From the NCBI GenBank assembly GCA_016292575.1, contig JAEDIH010000040.1, positions 1 to 13,912 on the forward strand: a stretch of 13,912 nt of DNA, given 5' to 3'. Shown piece by piece: positions 6,230 through 13,666 of this stretch (position 1 is the first letter of the stretch; each line of letters opens with the position of its first letter). A program made the translations under genes and the position numbers. This DNA is from Clostridiaceae bacterium. GTDB taxonomy: Bacteria > Bacillota > Clostridia > Oscillospirales > Acutalibacteraceae. Under the pieces are notes generated by a model. The model worked only from the letters and a program-made list of their open reading frames with translations, ran no database searches and had not been told where the DNA came from.

Positions 6230-7447
6230 TCAAGCTGCCTGTTTTTGCCTTTCATCAATCACGGCGTCTTCTGTTTCCAACATCTTTTCGGCAAATATAG
6301 CGTATCCCCTGCTCGGCTCGTTTATAAACACATGAGTCACAGCACCGACCAGCTTTTTGTTCTGAATGATCGGACTGCCGCTCATGCCCTGAACAATTCC
6401 TCCCGTTTTTTCCAAAAGCTTTTTGTCGGTAATTTTTATCACCATGTTTCTGTTATCACTGCTGTCCGGTGAGATTCTTTCAATCTCAATATCGTAATAA
6501 GCCGGACCGTTTTCATCCACAGTTGATATAATTTCCGCCTTGCCTGTCCTGACCTCGCTTTTAACCGCCACGGGAAGCTCGCTTTTTTCAAGGTCAACGT
6601 TTTTAAGCACTCCGAACACACCCGAGGCCGTGTTTGCATAAAGCTCTCCGAACGCATTGCCCGAAAAGCTGCCGCAAAGCTCTCCCGCTTCGCCTGCTTT
6701 TCCCCTGGTACAGCCGTTTATCTTTGCTTCAACCACATCTCCCTCGGAAAGCGGAAGTATTTTGCCCGTATCAACATCGCAGATAGCATGACCGAGTCCG
6801 CCGTAAGCTCCGGTTGATTTTTCATAAAATGTCAGTGTGCCAATTCCTGCGGCACTGTCTCTGATCCAGAGTCCGCCGATATATTTGCCCTGCGCCGCAG
6901 AGTATGCCGGAGTAAAGAGCGTTTCATACGACTGACCGTCTCTTTCAAAAACAATGCGAAGCGGTGCTCCCGAGCCGGCGGAAATCAGCCTTGCCACCTG
7001 TGTGTGATCCGTTACCGGAACGGAATCAATGCTGACAATAATATCTCCCTTGACTATTCCGGCGTCCTGCGCCGGATAACGTGTTCCCGAAGAAGTGTCC
7101 ACCTTTTCTGTTGAAACAACAACAACTCCGCGGGTATACAACCGCAGTCCGAAAATTTCGCCCGACGGCACAACATACCGTCTCCTGCGAACCTTTACCC
7201 GTGAATTTTTGACGGGAATAGCTTTAAACAGCTTGACTTTTACGTTCATTGTTTCTTCTGAGCTGTTTCTTGTTGCAACATCATGTTCGAGCGGATCGAG
7301 CGAATAGATTACATTGATTGAAAGACCGCCGGAATCAAGCGTGCTGAACTCATCGGGAATTGAAAAAAAGCCGAAAACCAAAAGTCCGAGTGAAATTAAA
7401 ACAGCAGAAATTATTAACAGACGCAAAATTTTTATTGCTTTAACCAT
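6230..7447 (-). CDS. spoIVB: SpoIVB, S55-family sporulation serine peptidase
   Basis: The 405-aa protein (B. subtilis form about 425 aa) has an N-terminal membrane segment/signal (about residues 8-28). A PDZ domain follows (about 105-190; GIVKGDIIVSIDSVPVTD), then the S55 peptidase domain. The expected catalytic triad is present: His220 in GGLGHAICD, Asp341 in IKITDKKLL, and Ser356 in IVQGMSGSPIIQ. The Asp-Ser gap of 15 residues equals that of the B. subtilis enzyme, so it should be active. In Bacillus, SpoIVB is made in the forespore, secreted between the two membranes, and cleaves SpoIVFA to trigger sigma-K activation. It also degrades SpoIIQ. GGAGGTG lies 7 bases before the ATG. It lies just upstream of spo0A, the conserved order, and downstream of the Ctp-like gene. 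A forespore (sigma-G) promoter would be expected, but I could not identify one with confidence. Confidence 0.96.
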   Translation of the reverse strand: MVKAIKILRLLIISAVLISLGLLVFGFFSIPDEFSTLDSGGLSINVIYSLDPLEHDVATRNSSEETMNVKVKLFKAIPVKNSRVKVRRRRYVVPSGEIFGLRLYTRGVVVVSTEKVDTSSGTRYPAQDAGIVKGDIIVSIDSVPVTDHTQVARLISAGSGAPLRIVFERDGQSYETLFTPAYSAAQGKYIGGLWIRDSAAGIGTLTFYEKSTGAYGGLGHAICDVDTGKILPLSEGDVVEAKINGCTRGKAGEAGELCGSFSGNAFGELYANTASGVFGVLKNVDLEKSELPVAVKSEVRTGKAEIISTVDENGPAYYDIEIERISPDSSDNRNMVIKITDKKLLEKTGGIVQGMSGSPIIQNKKLVGAVTHVFINEPSRGYAIFAEKMLETEDAVIDERQKQAA

Positions 7448-7510
7448 CTTTTCACCTCCGTGCGGAAATTAAAAGGAACTCTGATTAAATCTGATGTTCC
7501 ATAAACCGCA

Positions 7511-7539
7511 ATAATAATTTGCACTGAAAAAGTAAACAA
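7511..7539 (-). promoter_or_regulatory. Possible promoter upstream of spoIVB
   Basis: On the minus strand, TTGTTT (7539-7534), a 17-bp spacer and TATTAT (7516-7511) resemble a sigma-A promoter, about 63 bases before the spoIVB start. Family knowledge predicts sigma-G control instead, and the region has no convincing sigma-G match. Downstream, GGAAC (7496-7500) and GTTCC (7474-7478 on the minus-strand reading) could pair in the leader. Confidence 0.25.
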
Positions 7540-7559
7540 TATAATCGGAAAATCAAGCC

Positions 7560-7602
7560 GAAAAAAAGAAAAAAGCCGCAAACCGCAAAGCTGTGCTGTT
7601 TG
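7560..7602 (-). terminator. Terminator of the ftsEX-M23-ctp operon
   Basis: Read on the minus strand, CAAACAGC (7602-7595) and GCGGTTTG (7586-7579) form an 8-bp stem with one A-G mismatch and an 8-base loop. CGGC and a long T-rich run (7574-7560, six T, C, then more T) follow. It lies 35 bases past the Ctp stop codon and separates that operon from spoIVB. Confidence 0.7.
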
Positions 7603-7636
7603 TGACTTTTTGTAAAATTCGTTATAAAACTCCGGT

Positions 7637-8818
7637 TTATTCAGACTCAGTCAGCAAGGCAACCGCGTCAAGAAATTGGCTGTCGGAGCCTATATCAGCC
7701 GCCTCTGATTTAAGAACTGATTCCTTGTCCGGCGTAAGACCGGAGGAATTAAAGGTTTCACTTTTATAAGGCTTGACAATTCCGACCGAAAGCAAAACTG
7801 CATTGCCGTCCGTAAGCTTAAACGCTTTCGGAACGAGAGCAACGCCCTTTGTTTTGGTTCCGACAAGGGCGCCCTTTGAAAAATCACGGATATTGCAGGC
7901 AAAAAGCTCCGCGGCAGCTTCGGTTTTTTCGTTAATAAGAACAGCAGTAGGCAAGCCTACCTCTCCCGCTGTTGTGACAAATTTTTCAACAACGTTTCCT
8001 TTACTGTCCAGAACTATAGCCGCCGGAACTGCGGAATCATTGACGGGAACAAAAATATCAAGCGCGTCCATTGCGTTTTCATAATTTGTGCTTGAATTGT
8101 TCCTGACGTCTATGACCAGAGCACCTATTTTTGAAGAAGTCAGGGACTCAACCGCAGCCTCAACCTGATTTGCCGTTGTTGAATAAAACTCATTTATTCT
8201 GATATATCCGACGTTGCCGTACGTCTTTGAAAGCACGGACTGCGCCTCATAGCCTTTGATTATGTTGACCGTTGTCTCTGTATTATTGCGCTTATATGTA
8301 ATATTAACGGCAGTGAGCTTATCTCCCTCAAGCTTTGCGGAAAGCTCCTCATAATTATTCGCGTCAAGCATTATTCCGTCAAAAGCAATTATAATATCGC
8401 CAACACGCAGTCCGCTGCTTTTGGCCGGTGAACCGCTGTATACCGCAGTAATCTTTATACGGTTATCGGAGGTTTTTTCGCTTTTTATTCCTATTCCGTA
8501 CATATTGCCCTGAATTCCGGAAACATATTCGGCATACTCATCGACGGTCATGAATTTTGAAAAAGGGTCCTTAAGCCCTGCAACATAGCCTCCGGCAAGC
8601 GCCGCTTTGAGACTTGCTTCGTCACTGCCCGAATAATAGTTGTTCTTAATTACGCCGTCAAGCTCGTCAAGAATTTCATACCGCTCAAGCTTTTCAGGCA
8701 ATCCTTTTAAGATATTATTGTATTGCTTGTTGACAATGCCCATTGTTACCGCGCTTGAAACCGCAACGGCAAGAATCAGTATACCGACAGCAAGCCCTAA
8801 GGATATTTTTTTGTTCAT
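7637..8818 (-). CDS. Ctp-like S41-family protein, predicted catalytically inactive (pseudoprotease)
   Basis: The 393-aa protein is laid out like C-terminal processing proteases: an N-terminal membrane anchor (about residues 5-27), a helical segment ending KDPFSKFMTVDEYAEY, a PDZ domain (about 95-180; GIGIK, SPAKSSGLRVGDIIIAFDG), and an S41 core (about 200-370). The active site is lost. The usual NEGSASASE motif is NEKTEAAAE (295-304 region), so the catalytic Ser position is Ala301 and there is no Ser nearby. The Lys motif GEKTFGKGxVQ is GTKTKGVALV, placing Val326 25 residues after Ala301. The RNNPGG motif is RNNSST. The start ATG (8816-8818) follows GGGGAG by 6 bases. In B. subtilis CtpB works with SpoIVB on SpoIVFA and is encoded near ftsEX, and this copy keeps both neighbourhoods. 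A scaffold or substrate-binding role is inferred. The reading frame is intact, so it is not decaying. Confidence 0.85.
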   Translation of the reverse strand: MNKKISLGLAVGILILAVAVSSAVTMGIVNKQYNNILKGLPEKLERYEILDELDGVIKNNYYSGSDEASLKAALAGGYVAGLKDPFSKFMTVDEYAEYVSGIQGNMYGIGIKSEKTSDNRIKITAVYSGSPAKSSGLRVGDIIIAFDGIMLDANNYEELSAKLEGDKLTAVNITYKRNNTETTVNIIKGYEAQSVLSKTYGNVGYIRINEFYSTTANQVEAAVESLTSSKIGALVIDVRNNSSTNYENAMDALDIFVPVNDSAVPAAIVLDSKGNVVEKFVTTAGEVGLPTAVLINEKTEAAAELFACNIRDFSKGALVGTKTKGVALVPKAFKLTDGNAVLLSVGIVKPYKSETFNSSGLTPDKESVLKSEAADIGSDSQFLDAVALLTESE

Positions 8819-8834
8819 GGCCCTCTCCCCTCTT

Positions 8835-8869
8835 AAAAACCAAAGGAACAGCGACGAGCGCCGTCCCTT
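8835..8869 (-). terminator. Attenuator-like hairpin between the M23 and Ctp genes
   Basis: On the minus strand, AAGGGACGGCG (8869-8859) pairs with CGCTGTTCCTT (8853-8843) in an 11-bp stem (two G-T wobbles) with loop CTCGT. It is followed by TGG and five T residues (8839-8835). It ends just before the Shine-Dalgarno of the Ctp gene. It could partly stop transcription after the M23 gene, lowering Ctp output, or protect the upstream mRNA. Confidence 0.55.
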
Positions 8870-8886
8870 CGGAGATTTCTGAATTA

Positions 8887-10290
8887 TCACGGTTTTGAAA
8901 CATAGTTTGCCGGATTCTGTTTTTCACCGTTATAACGCACCTCAAAATGAAGATGCGGACCGGTGGAATTGCCCGTGCTTCCGACGTTTGCAATCTGTTG
9001 ACCCTTTGCAACCCGCTGACCGGTTTCAACACAAAGGCTTGAGCAGTGTCCGTATACGGTTGAAAAACCGTCTCCGTGGTCAATAACAACATACCGTCCG
9101 TAGCCGGTTGTTCCCCAGACTGCCGCAATTACCGTTCCGGCACGGGAGGCATAAATGGGCTTTCCGTATACGCCGCTTGCAGAGATATCCATTCCTCCGT
9201 GGAAGCTCCAGCCGGAGATGGACGCGCTTCTGTTGCCGTACGGACTGCTGATATAGCAGTCTATTTTTCCGAGCGGCCAAGCCCAGCTATCGTTGCACTG
9301 ATATATCTTTCCGCCCGGAGCCGGTGAATTGTCTGAACCCGAAGAGGGAGCATTCGTTGTTGCCGCCGGGTCGTTGTTCGAGGCATAAAGAGTTGTTCCC
9401 TGAGTGGTGGAAACCTCCGTTGCCTGATAGTTTTTGATTATGGCTTCAATTTCCTTGTCTGCTGCCTCGCGCTCAGCCTCAAGATTTCTGATGTAGTTTT
9501 CATAAACCGCACTGTTTTTGTCAAGCTGAGCAATATAGCTTTCAACATCGGCATAATCTTTTTCAAGCTCCTTGACCGCTTTTTCATACTCGGTCTTCTT
9601 AACATTGAGCTGCGCCTTGCTTTCAATGCACTCTTTTTTGTTCAGTATGACTTCGTTTTGCTTGTCGTTGAGCTTTGTCTGCTTTTTTTCAAGCGTTACC
9701 TTGGTCTTTTTGAGAACAGCAACCTCGCTTTTAAACCGGTCAATAACCTTTTTATCGCTCTCACTCATACGCTTCATCATCTCAAGCCTTGTCAGGAACG
9801 AGGCAAGGCTGTCGGCGCCCATAAGTATCTTTAAAGCGGAATCATTGCCTGTAACATATGCGGCGCGCATTTTTTGCGAAAGCTGAGTTTTTGAGCTTTT
9901 GATGCTGTTAATGGTTTTGTCAATCTGTTCGGCGGCAATGGCTATCTCGTCATTAATGACGTCAATTTCGGTGTTGAGCTGCTTGAGCTGCTTTTCAAGT
10001 GTATCAATCTCAGCGTCAAGCTCTTCAACCTGCGCTTTCAGGTTTGTTGCCTTTTTTTCATTGGCGTCAATCTGGCTTTTGAGTGTATCAAGATATTCCT
10101 GCTGAGACTCCTTCTTACCCTTCAGCTCGGAAAGTTTGTTCTTGTTGCTTTCTATCTCGCTGTCTATCCTTTCGAGCTCATCCTCAAGCTCCTGCCTTGT
10201 TGCGGCACGGGCAATGGGCGACGGCACGGCGCAGAACGCCGCGCTGAAAAGAAGAGCTATGCACAGCAGTGCAGCAATTTTTCTTTTCAT
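8887..10290 (-). CDS. Secreted coiled-coil M23 peptidoglycan endopeptidase (PcsB/CwlO-like role)
   Basis: The 467-aa protein has a signal peptide with likely cleavage near ARA-AT (residues 29-30). A long coiled coil (about 31-290) is broken near residues 145-175 by the SALKILMGADSLASFLTRLE stretch seen in FtsEX-controlled hydrolases. A flexible Ser/Thr/Pro/Asn linker (about 291-335) leads to a LytM/M23 domain (336-467). The zinc site is complete: His364 and Asp368 (HGGMD), His448 (second His of HLHFE). The catalytic His415 (YGH) and His446 are also present, so it should cut peptide cross-links in the wall. The start ATG (10288-10290) has AAAGGAGG 8 bases upstream. It directly follows ftsX; in Streptococcus and Bacillus FtsEX activates coiled-coil hydrolases (PcsB, CwlO), so this is the likely client. 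The catalytic domain differs from PcsB and CwlO, which are CHAP and NlpC/P60 types. Confidence 0.93.
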   Translation of the reverse strand: MKRKIAALLCIALLFSAAFCAVPSPIARAATRQELEDELERIDSEIESNKNKLSELKGKKESQQEYLDTLKSQIDANEKKATNLKAQVEELDAEIDTLEKQLKQLNTEIDVINDEIAIAAEQIDKTINSIKSSKTQLSQKMRAAYVTGNDSALKILMGADSLASFLTRLEMMKRMSESDKKVIDRFKSEVAVLKKTKVTLEKKQTKLNDKQNEVILNKKECIESKAQLNVKKTEYEKAVKELEKDYADVESYIAQLDKNSAVYENYIRNLEAEREAADKEIEAIIKNYQATEVSTTQGTTLYASNNDPAATTNAPSSGSDNSPAPGGKIYQCNDSWAWPLGKIDCYISSPYGNRSASISGWSFHGGMDISASGVYGKPIYASRAGTVIAAVWGTTGYGRYVVIDHGDGFSTVYGHCSSLCVETGQRVAKGQQIANVGSTGNSTGPHLHFEVRYNGEKQNPANYVSKP

Positions 10291-10364
10291 CACCAAAACC
10301 TCCTTTTGACGGTCGCAGAACAATATAAATAACTGTGCTTGCAAAGAAACGGGGAAACAAACCG

Positions 10365-11336
10365 TCAGATATCGTTTGCCTCGCTGCCTTCCTTTTTAAG
10401 ATATTTCCTGATGGAAACAACACTGCCGAAAGATCCGAGAAGCATACCGGAAACAAAATATCCGATAACGAGAACATACCAGAAATCGGAAAGATTAACA
10501 ACCGAGCTTCCGAAAAGGGAGAACAATGAATTGAGCGCGTCGCCCTCAGTAATTTCAACAACATAGGTCAGTGCCATTGCAATCAGACCGGATATAAGAC
10601 CTATTGCTATACCCTCGATCATAAACGGCCAGCAAATGAAAACATTTGTTGCTCCGACCGATTTCATGACCTGAATATCAACCTTCCTCGAAACCATTGT
10701 AATTTTGATTGTATTTGCAATAATGAACAGCGAAACAACAATCAATATGGCAACAATAATGAGACAGATGAAAGTTACGGACTTTTGCAGTGTTGATATC
10801 TGCTTGATTATCTCCTGGCTTTCGCGTACGGATTCAACGTTTGCAACCGCTTTAATGGCGGCAAGTGTGTTTGAAAACTCCTCAATATTGCTGACTGTTA
10901 TGCGGTAGGAGTCCGGAAGCGGATTTTCGATAACGCCGTCAATCATATTGCGTTCAACGCCGAAATCCTCAAGCTGCTCGTTAAAGCCCTCCTCCTTTGA
11001 AACGTACTGAACATCGGTAACATTCGGAATTGCTTTGAGTTCGGCTTCAACCCGCTTTATCGAAACTTCGTCAAGACCGTCCTTGACAAAGGCAACAACA
11101 ACATTCTGCTTTTCAACATCGGAAACAAGGGTTCTCATATTAAATAGAAGCAAAAACGAAACGCCGATGAGAAGCAGGCAGGCGGTAAGAACACTGATTG
11201 AGGAAAGCGACATACTCCTGTTTGCAACAAGGTTGCGAAAGCCCATTTTTGTAAGGTAGGAAGTGTTAAGTCCGCCGGAAGAACCGGAGCGACCCTTTTT
11301 CTTTTTTGCTTTAGTCTTTGATGTATTATTCGCCAT
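10365..11336 (-). CDS. ftsX: FtsX, membrane subunit of the FtsEX complex
   Basis: The 323-aa protein has the FtsX layout. A basic cytoplasmic tail (KTKAKKKKGR, residues 7-16) and the motif MGFRNLVANRSMSLSSISV precede the first membrane helix (about 44-66). A large extracellular domain (about 67-190) has DGLDEVSIKRVEAELKAIPNV and NPLPDSYRI. Three more helices lie in about 195-310, with VSRKVDIQVMKSVGATNVFI as the FtsX/MacB core, and a cytoplasmic tail follows. The start is the ATG at 11334-11336, with GGAGGG 8 bases upstream and an 11-base overlap with the end of ftsE, a coupled arrangement. FtsX transmits ATP-driven changes in FtsE through the membrane to a peptidoglycan hydrolase. The next gene encodes that likely partner. 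Confidence 0.95.
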   Translation of the reverse strand: MANNTSKTKAKKKKGRSGSSGGLNTSYLTKMGFRNLVANRSMSLSSISVLTACLLLIGVSFLLLFNMRTLVSDVEKQNVVVAFVKDGLDEVSIKRVEAELKAIPNVTDVQYVSKEEGFNEQLEDFGVERNMIDGVIENPLPDSYRITVSNIEEFSNTLAAIKAVANVESVRESQEIIKQISTLQKSVTFICLIIVAILIVVSLFIIANTIKITMVSRKVDIQVMKSVGATNVFICWPFMIEGIAIGLISGLIAMALTYVVEITEGDALNSLFSLFGSSVVNLSDFWYVLVIGYFVSGMLLGSFGSVVSIRKYLKKEGSEANDI

Positions 11337-12147
11337 CGTTTTCGCCCTCCTTTTTGAGCTGCGCCTGAACCTGTGCGTGAGCGGCCGCAATTTCTGCGCC
11401 TGCATTGGCGGCGGCGCTTTTAACGCTGCTTACGGCAACAGGTTTTGCCGCCTGAGCAGGAGCGGATTTAAGCTTTGAGCGCGGAGGGACATCAGAAACA
11501 ATTTTTCCGTTTTCAATGGTAACTATTCTGTGGTCAAACTGGTGAACCAGTTCAAGGTCATGGGTAACAACAACAACCGTTGCTCCAAGTGCATTGATTT
11601 TGTCAAAAAGCGTCATGATATCGCCGGAAAGAACGGGATCGAGGTTTCCGGTAGGCTCGTCCGCAATAATTACCGCAGGATTGTTGACCAGAGCACGCGC
11701 GATTGCAACCCTCTGCCGTTCACCGGTGGAAAGCTGATTGGGAAAGTTCCTTGACTTTCCGGAAAGGTCAACAAGCTTGAGCACATAGCGTACGCGCTTA
11801 GTAATCTTCCTTTCGCCCATTCCGATAACGCGAAGCGCAAACGCAACGTTATCATAAACGGTCATTTTGGGAATCAGCCTGAAATCCTGGAAAACAATGC
11901 CGAGCATTCTGCGAAGATACGGAAGCTCGCGGCGCTTCATTTCGGTAAGATTATACGGGCCGACGGTGACAACACCGGTATCAACCTTTTCCTGACCCAT
12001 AATCACGCTCAGAAAGGAGCTTTTGCCGGCGCCGGAAGCACCGACAACAAAAACGAACTCGCCGTCGTCAATCCTGACATTGACGTTATCAAGAGCAACG
12101 GCTCCGTTTGTTTTATACTTCATTGTGACGTTTTTAAATTCAATCAT
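11326..12147 (-). CDS. ftsE: FtsE, ATPase subunit of the FtsEX complex, with C-terminal extension
   Basis: The 273-aa ABC ATPase has Walker A GASGAGKSS (36-44), Q-loop Gln87 (FQDFRLIP), Walker B VIIADEPTGNLDP (159-171, Glu164) and switch His196 (VVTHD). The signature is LSTGE (139-143) instead of the usual LSGGE. FtsE is normally about 225-230 aa. Here about 50 extra Ala/Pro/Lys-rich residues (about 220-273) follow, ending in a likely helix with AEIAAAHAQVQAQLKKEGE. The chosen start is the ATG at 12145-12147 (MIEFKNV), matching other FtsE proteins. An upstream TTG at 12165 would add six residues but lacks a Shine-Dalgarno. The site before the ATG (AAAGTGG) is also weak. FtsE binds FtsX and drives wall-hydrolase activation in division or elongation. 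It begins 70 bases after the regulator gene. Confidence 0.95.
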   Translation of the reverse strand: MIEFKNVTMKYKTNGAVALDNVNVRIDDGEFVFVVGASGAGKSSFLSVIMGQEKVDTGVVTVGPYNLTEMKRRELPYLRRMLGIVFQDFRLIPKMTVYDNVAFALRVIGMGERKITKRVRYVLKLVDLSGKSRNFPNQLSTGERQRVAIARALVNNPAVIIADEPTGNLDPVLSGDIMTLFDKINALGATVVVVTHDLELVHQFDHRIVTIENGKIVSDVPPRSKLKSAPAQAAKPVAVSSVKSAAANAGAEIAAAHAQVQAQLKKEGENDGE

Positions 12148-12217
12148 TTTAAACCACTTTCGCAAAAATATTTATGCCGCGTCTGTTACCTATCCGCACG
12201 GCGGAAATGAAAAAATA

Positions 12218-13303
12218 TCAATACTTGACCGGTTTTGCGTCAAGATACTTTTTGACCATGAGAGCAACCTTGAAAACGATTGCGTCGTCAAACTCCCTCA
12301 AATCAAGTCCGGTGAGCTTTTTAATCTTTTCAAGTCTGTAAACCAACGTGTTCCTGTGGACAAAAAGCTTTCTTGAAGTTTCGGAAACATTGAGGTTGTT
12401 TTCAAAGAACTTCTGAATGGTGAAGAGCGTTTCATGATCAAGACCGACGATTGAGCCTTTTTTAAAGATCTCCTTGAGAAACATTTCGCAAAGCGTTGTC
12501 GGAAGCTGATAAATAAGTCTTGCAATACCGAGATTTTCATAGGTTACAATCGTTTTTTCGGTGTCAAAAACCTTTCCGACTTCAAGGGCTATCTGCGACT
12601 CCTTGAACGAGCGCGGAAGATCCTTGATGCCCACAACGATTGAGCCGATACCGATAATGGAATTGACATAATACTCGGTATGGAGTGAATCAACTATTGA
12701 GCGCGCAAGCTTTTCAAGATCCTTGATATCGTTTCCGCTGCGCACTTCCTTAACAAGGGCGATATCAAACTCATTAATATTGATGACAAGATCCTTGGCT
12801 TTGTCCGGGAAGAGCTTTGAAACGGCCTCATTAACGGAGACATCGCTTCTTTCCGCAGTCCTTATCAGAAGAACGCAGCGAGAGACCTCGTTATTGAGTC
12901 CGAGCTCACGGGTCTTGAGATAGATATCGCCGGGAAGAATATTATCGAGAATAACGTTCTTGATAAAGTTGCTTCTGTCATATTTTTCATCGTAATACTG
13001 CTTGATATTATTGAGCGAAACCGCAATCAGGCGCGCATAATTAGCGGCGGCCTCATCGTCGCCGTCAACAAAAACGGCGGCGTCGGGATGAAGCTGCATA
13101 CCGATGGCTATAAACGTCCTTGAACCGATAACCTTAGGCTCAAAGGAAGAAATCTCGTCCTTAAACTCGGCAAAGCCCGTCTCACCGATACGGCCGAGAT
13201 CGCTGCAGCAAATCACGGTGCCGGTATTATCGACAACTCCGATTGTTCTGTCGATAGCGTCCTTCATCTGATGAATAATGCCTTGGAACAACCTATTTGA
13301 CAT
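12218..13303 (-). CDS. PucR/CdaR-like transcriptional regulator
   Basis: The 361-aa protein ends in a clear PucR-type helix-turn-helix (about residues 291-350): NLNVSETSRKLFVHRNTLVYR, then EKIKKLTGLDLREFDDAIVFKVAL. The middle (about 135-265) resembles the degenerate GGDEF-like segment of CdaR proteins, with GIGSIVVGIKDLPRSFKESQIALEVG. The N-terminal region (about 1-110; IGVVDNTGTVICCSDLGRIGE, FIAIGMQLHPDAAVFVDGDD) may be a small-molecule sensor. Family members control sugar diacid or purine use, but no such genes are present here, so its ligand and targets are unknown. It lies upstream of ftsE on the same strand with no terminator in the 70-base gap, so it may control or be co-transcribed with ftsEX. 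GGAGGG stands 7 bases before the ATG. Confidence 0.88.
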   Translation of the reverse strand: MSNRLFQGIIHQMKDAIDRTIGVVDNTGTVICCSDLGRIGETGFAEFKDEISSFEPKVIGSRTFIAIGMQLHPDAAVFVDGDDEAAANYARLIAVSLNNIKQYYDEKYDRSNFIKNVILDNILPGDIYLKTRELGLNNEVSRCVLLIRTAERSDVSVNEAVSKLFPDKAKDLVININEFDIALVKEVRSGNDIKDLEKLARSIVDSLHTEYYVNSIIGIGSIVVGIKDLPRSFKESQIALEVGKVFDTEKTIVTYENLGIARLIYQLPTTLCEMFLKEIFKKGSIVGLDHETLFTIQKFFENNLNVSETSRKLFVHRNTLVYRLEKIKKLTGLDLREFDDAIVFKVALMVKKYLDAKPVKY

Positions 13304-13666
13304 TTAATATCCCTCCAACCATTCAAAAACGGATTTATACAATTTGACTATCGTCACTTTCACCATTTTACACAATCTATCGGCATTTTGCAATATAAAA
13401 CAGTAAATTTTTTAGATATTTTTTCATAAAAAATCTGTAAACAAGATTTTTTTTGTAAAAAATATCATTTTTTTTTAAAAAACGGCTGTTTTTTCGTCAA
13501 CTTTAACATTGTATAAATTCACTATAGAAAAAGATAAGGCGAGTATTTTATTTACAAATAGGATTCATTTCCAAAACAGATGTGCATTTTGACTAATGAA
13601 AGATTAGCATTATCACCTAAAAGATAACTAAAACAAAGCTTAATGCGAGCGCAAGCGAGTACAATA
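13304..13666. other. AT-rich intergenic region with runs of A and T; no gene seen
   Basis: No convincing coding sequence or structured RNA is visible in this stretch. It contains T-runs centred near 13410, 13421, 13450, 13472 and 13491, spaced close to multiples of the helical repeat, which suggests intrinsically curved DNA. Close to the regulator gene lie TATAAA on the minus strand (13339-13334) and a dyad TGAC-tatc-GTCA (13345-13356) that could be an operator; no good -35 partner was found. A short hairpin CTAAT-gaaag-ATTAG (about 13593-13607) and a GC-rich motif GCGAGCGCAAGCGAG (13645-13659) stand out from the AT-rich background. Confidence 0.4.

Noticed and set aside
5287..8818. SpoIVB as another inactive enzyme like its Ctp-like neighbour
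   Set aside because: Its His220, Asp341 and Ser356 motifs are all present with normal spacing, so it should be active.
12148..12165. Upstream TTG start for ftsE (adds MRKWFK)
   Set aside because: No Shine-Dalgarno precedes it and FtsE proteins normally begin at MIEF-like sequence.
13477..13494. AAAAAAC/GTTTTTT hairpin as a terminator
   Set aside because: No gene is positioned to use it, and A/T runs in this stretch pair easily by composition.
13495..13560. Possible small RNA promoter on either strand (TTGACG or TATAGA boxes)
   Set aside because: Spacing or -10 boxes do not fit, and no terminator-bounded transcript can be drawn.
13645..13659. GCGAGCGCAAGCGAG as a possible repeat element or attachment site
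   Set aside because: Only one copy is seen in the window and no mobile gene is nearby; too little to call.
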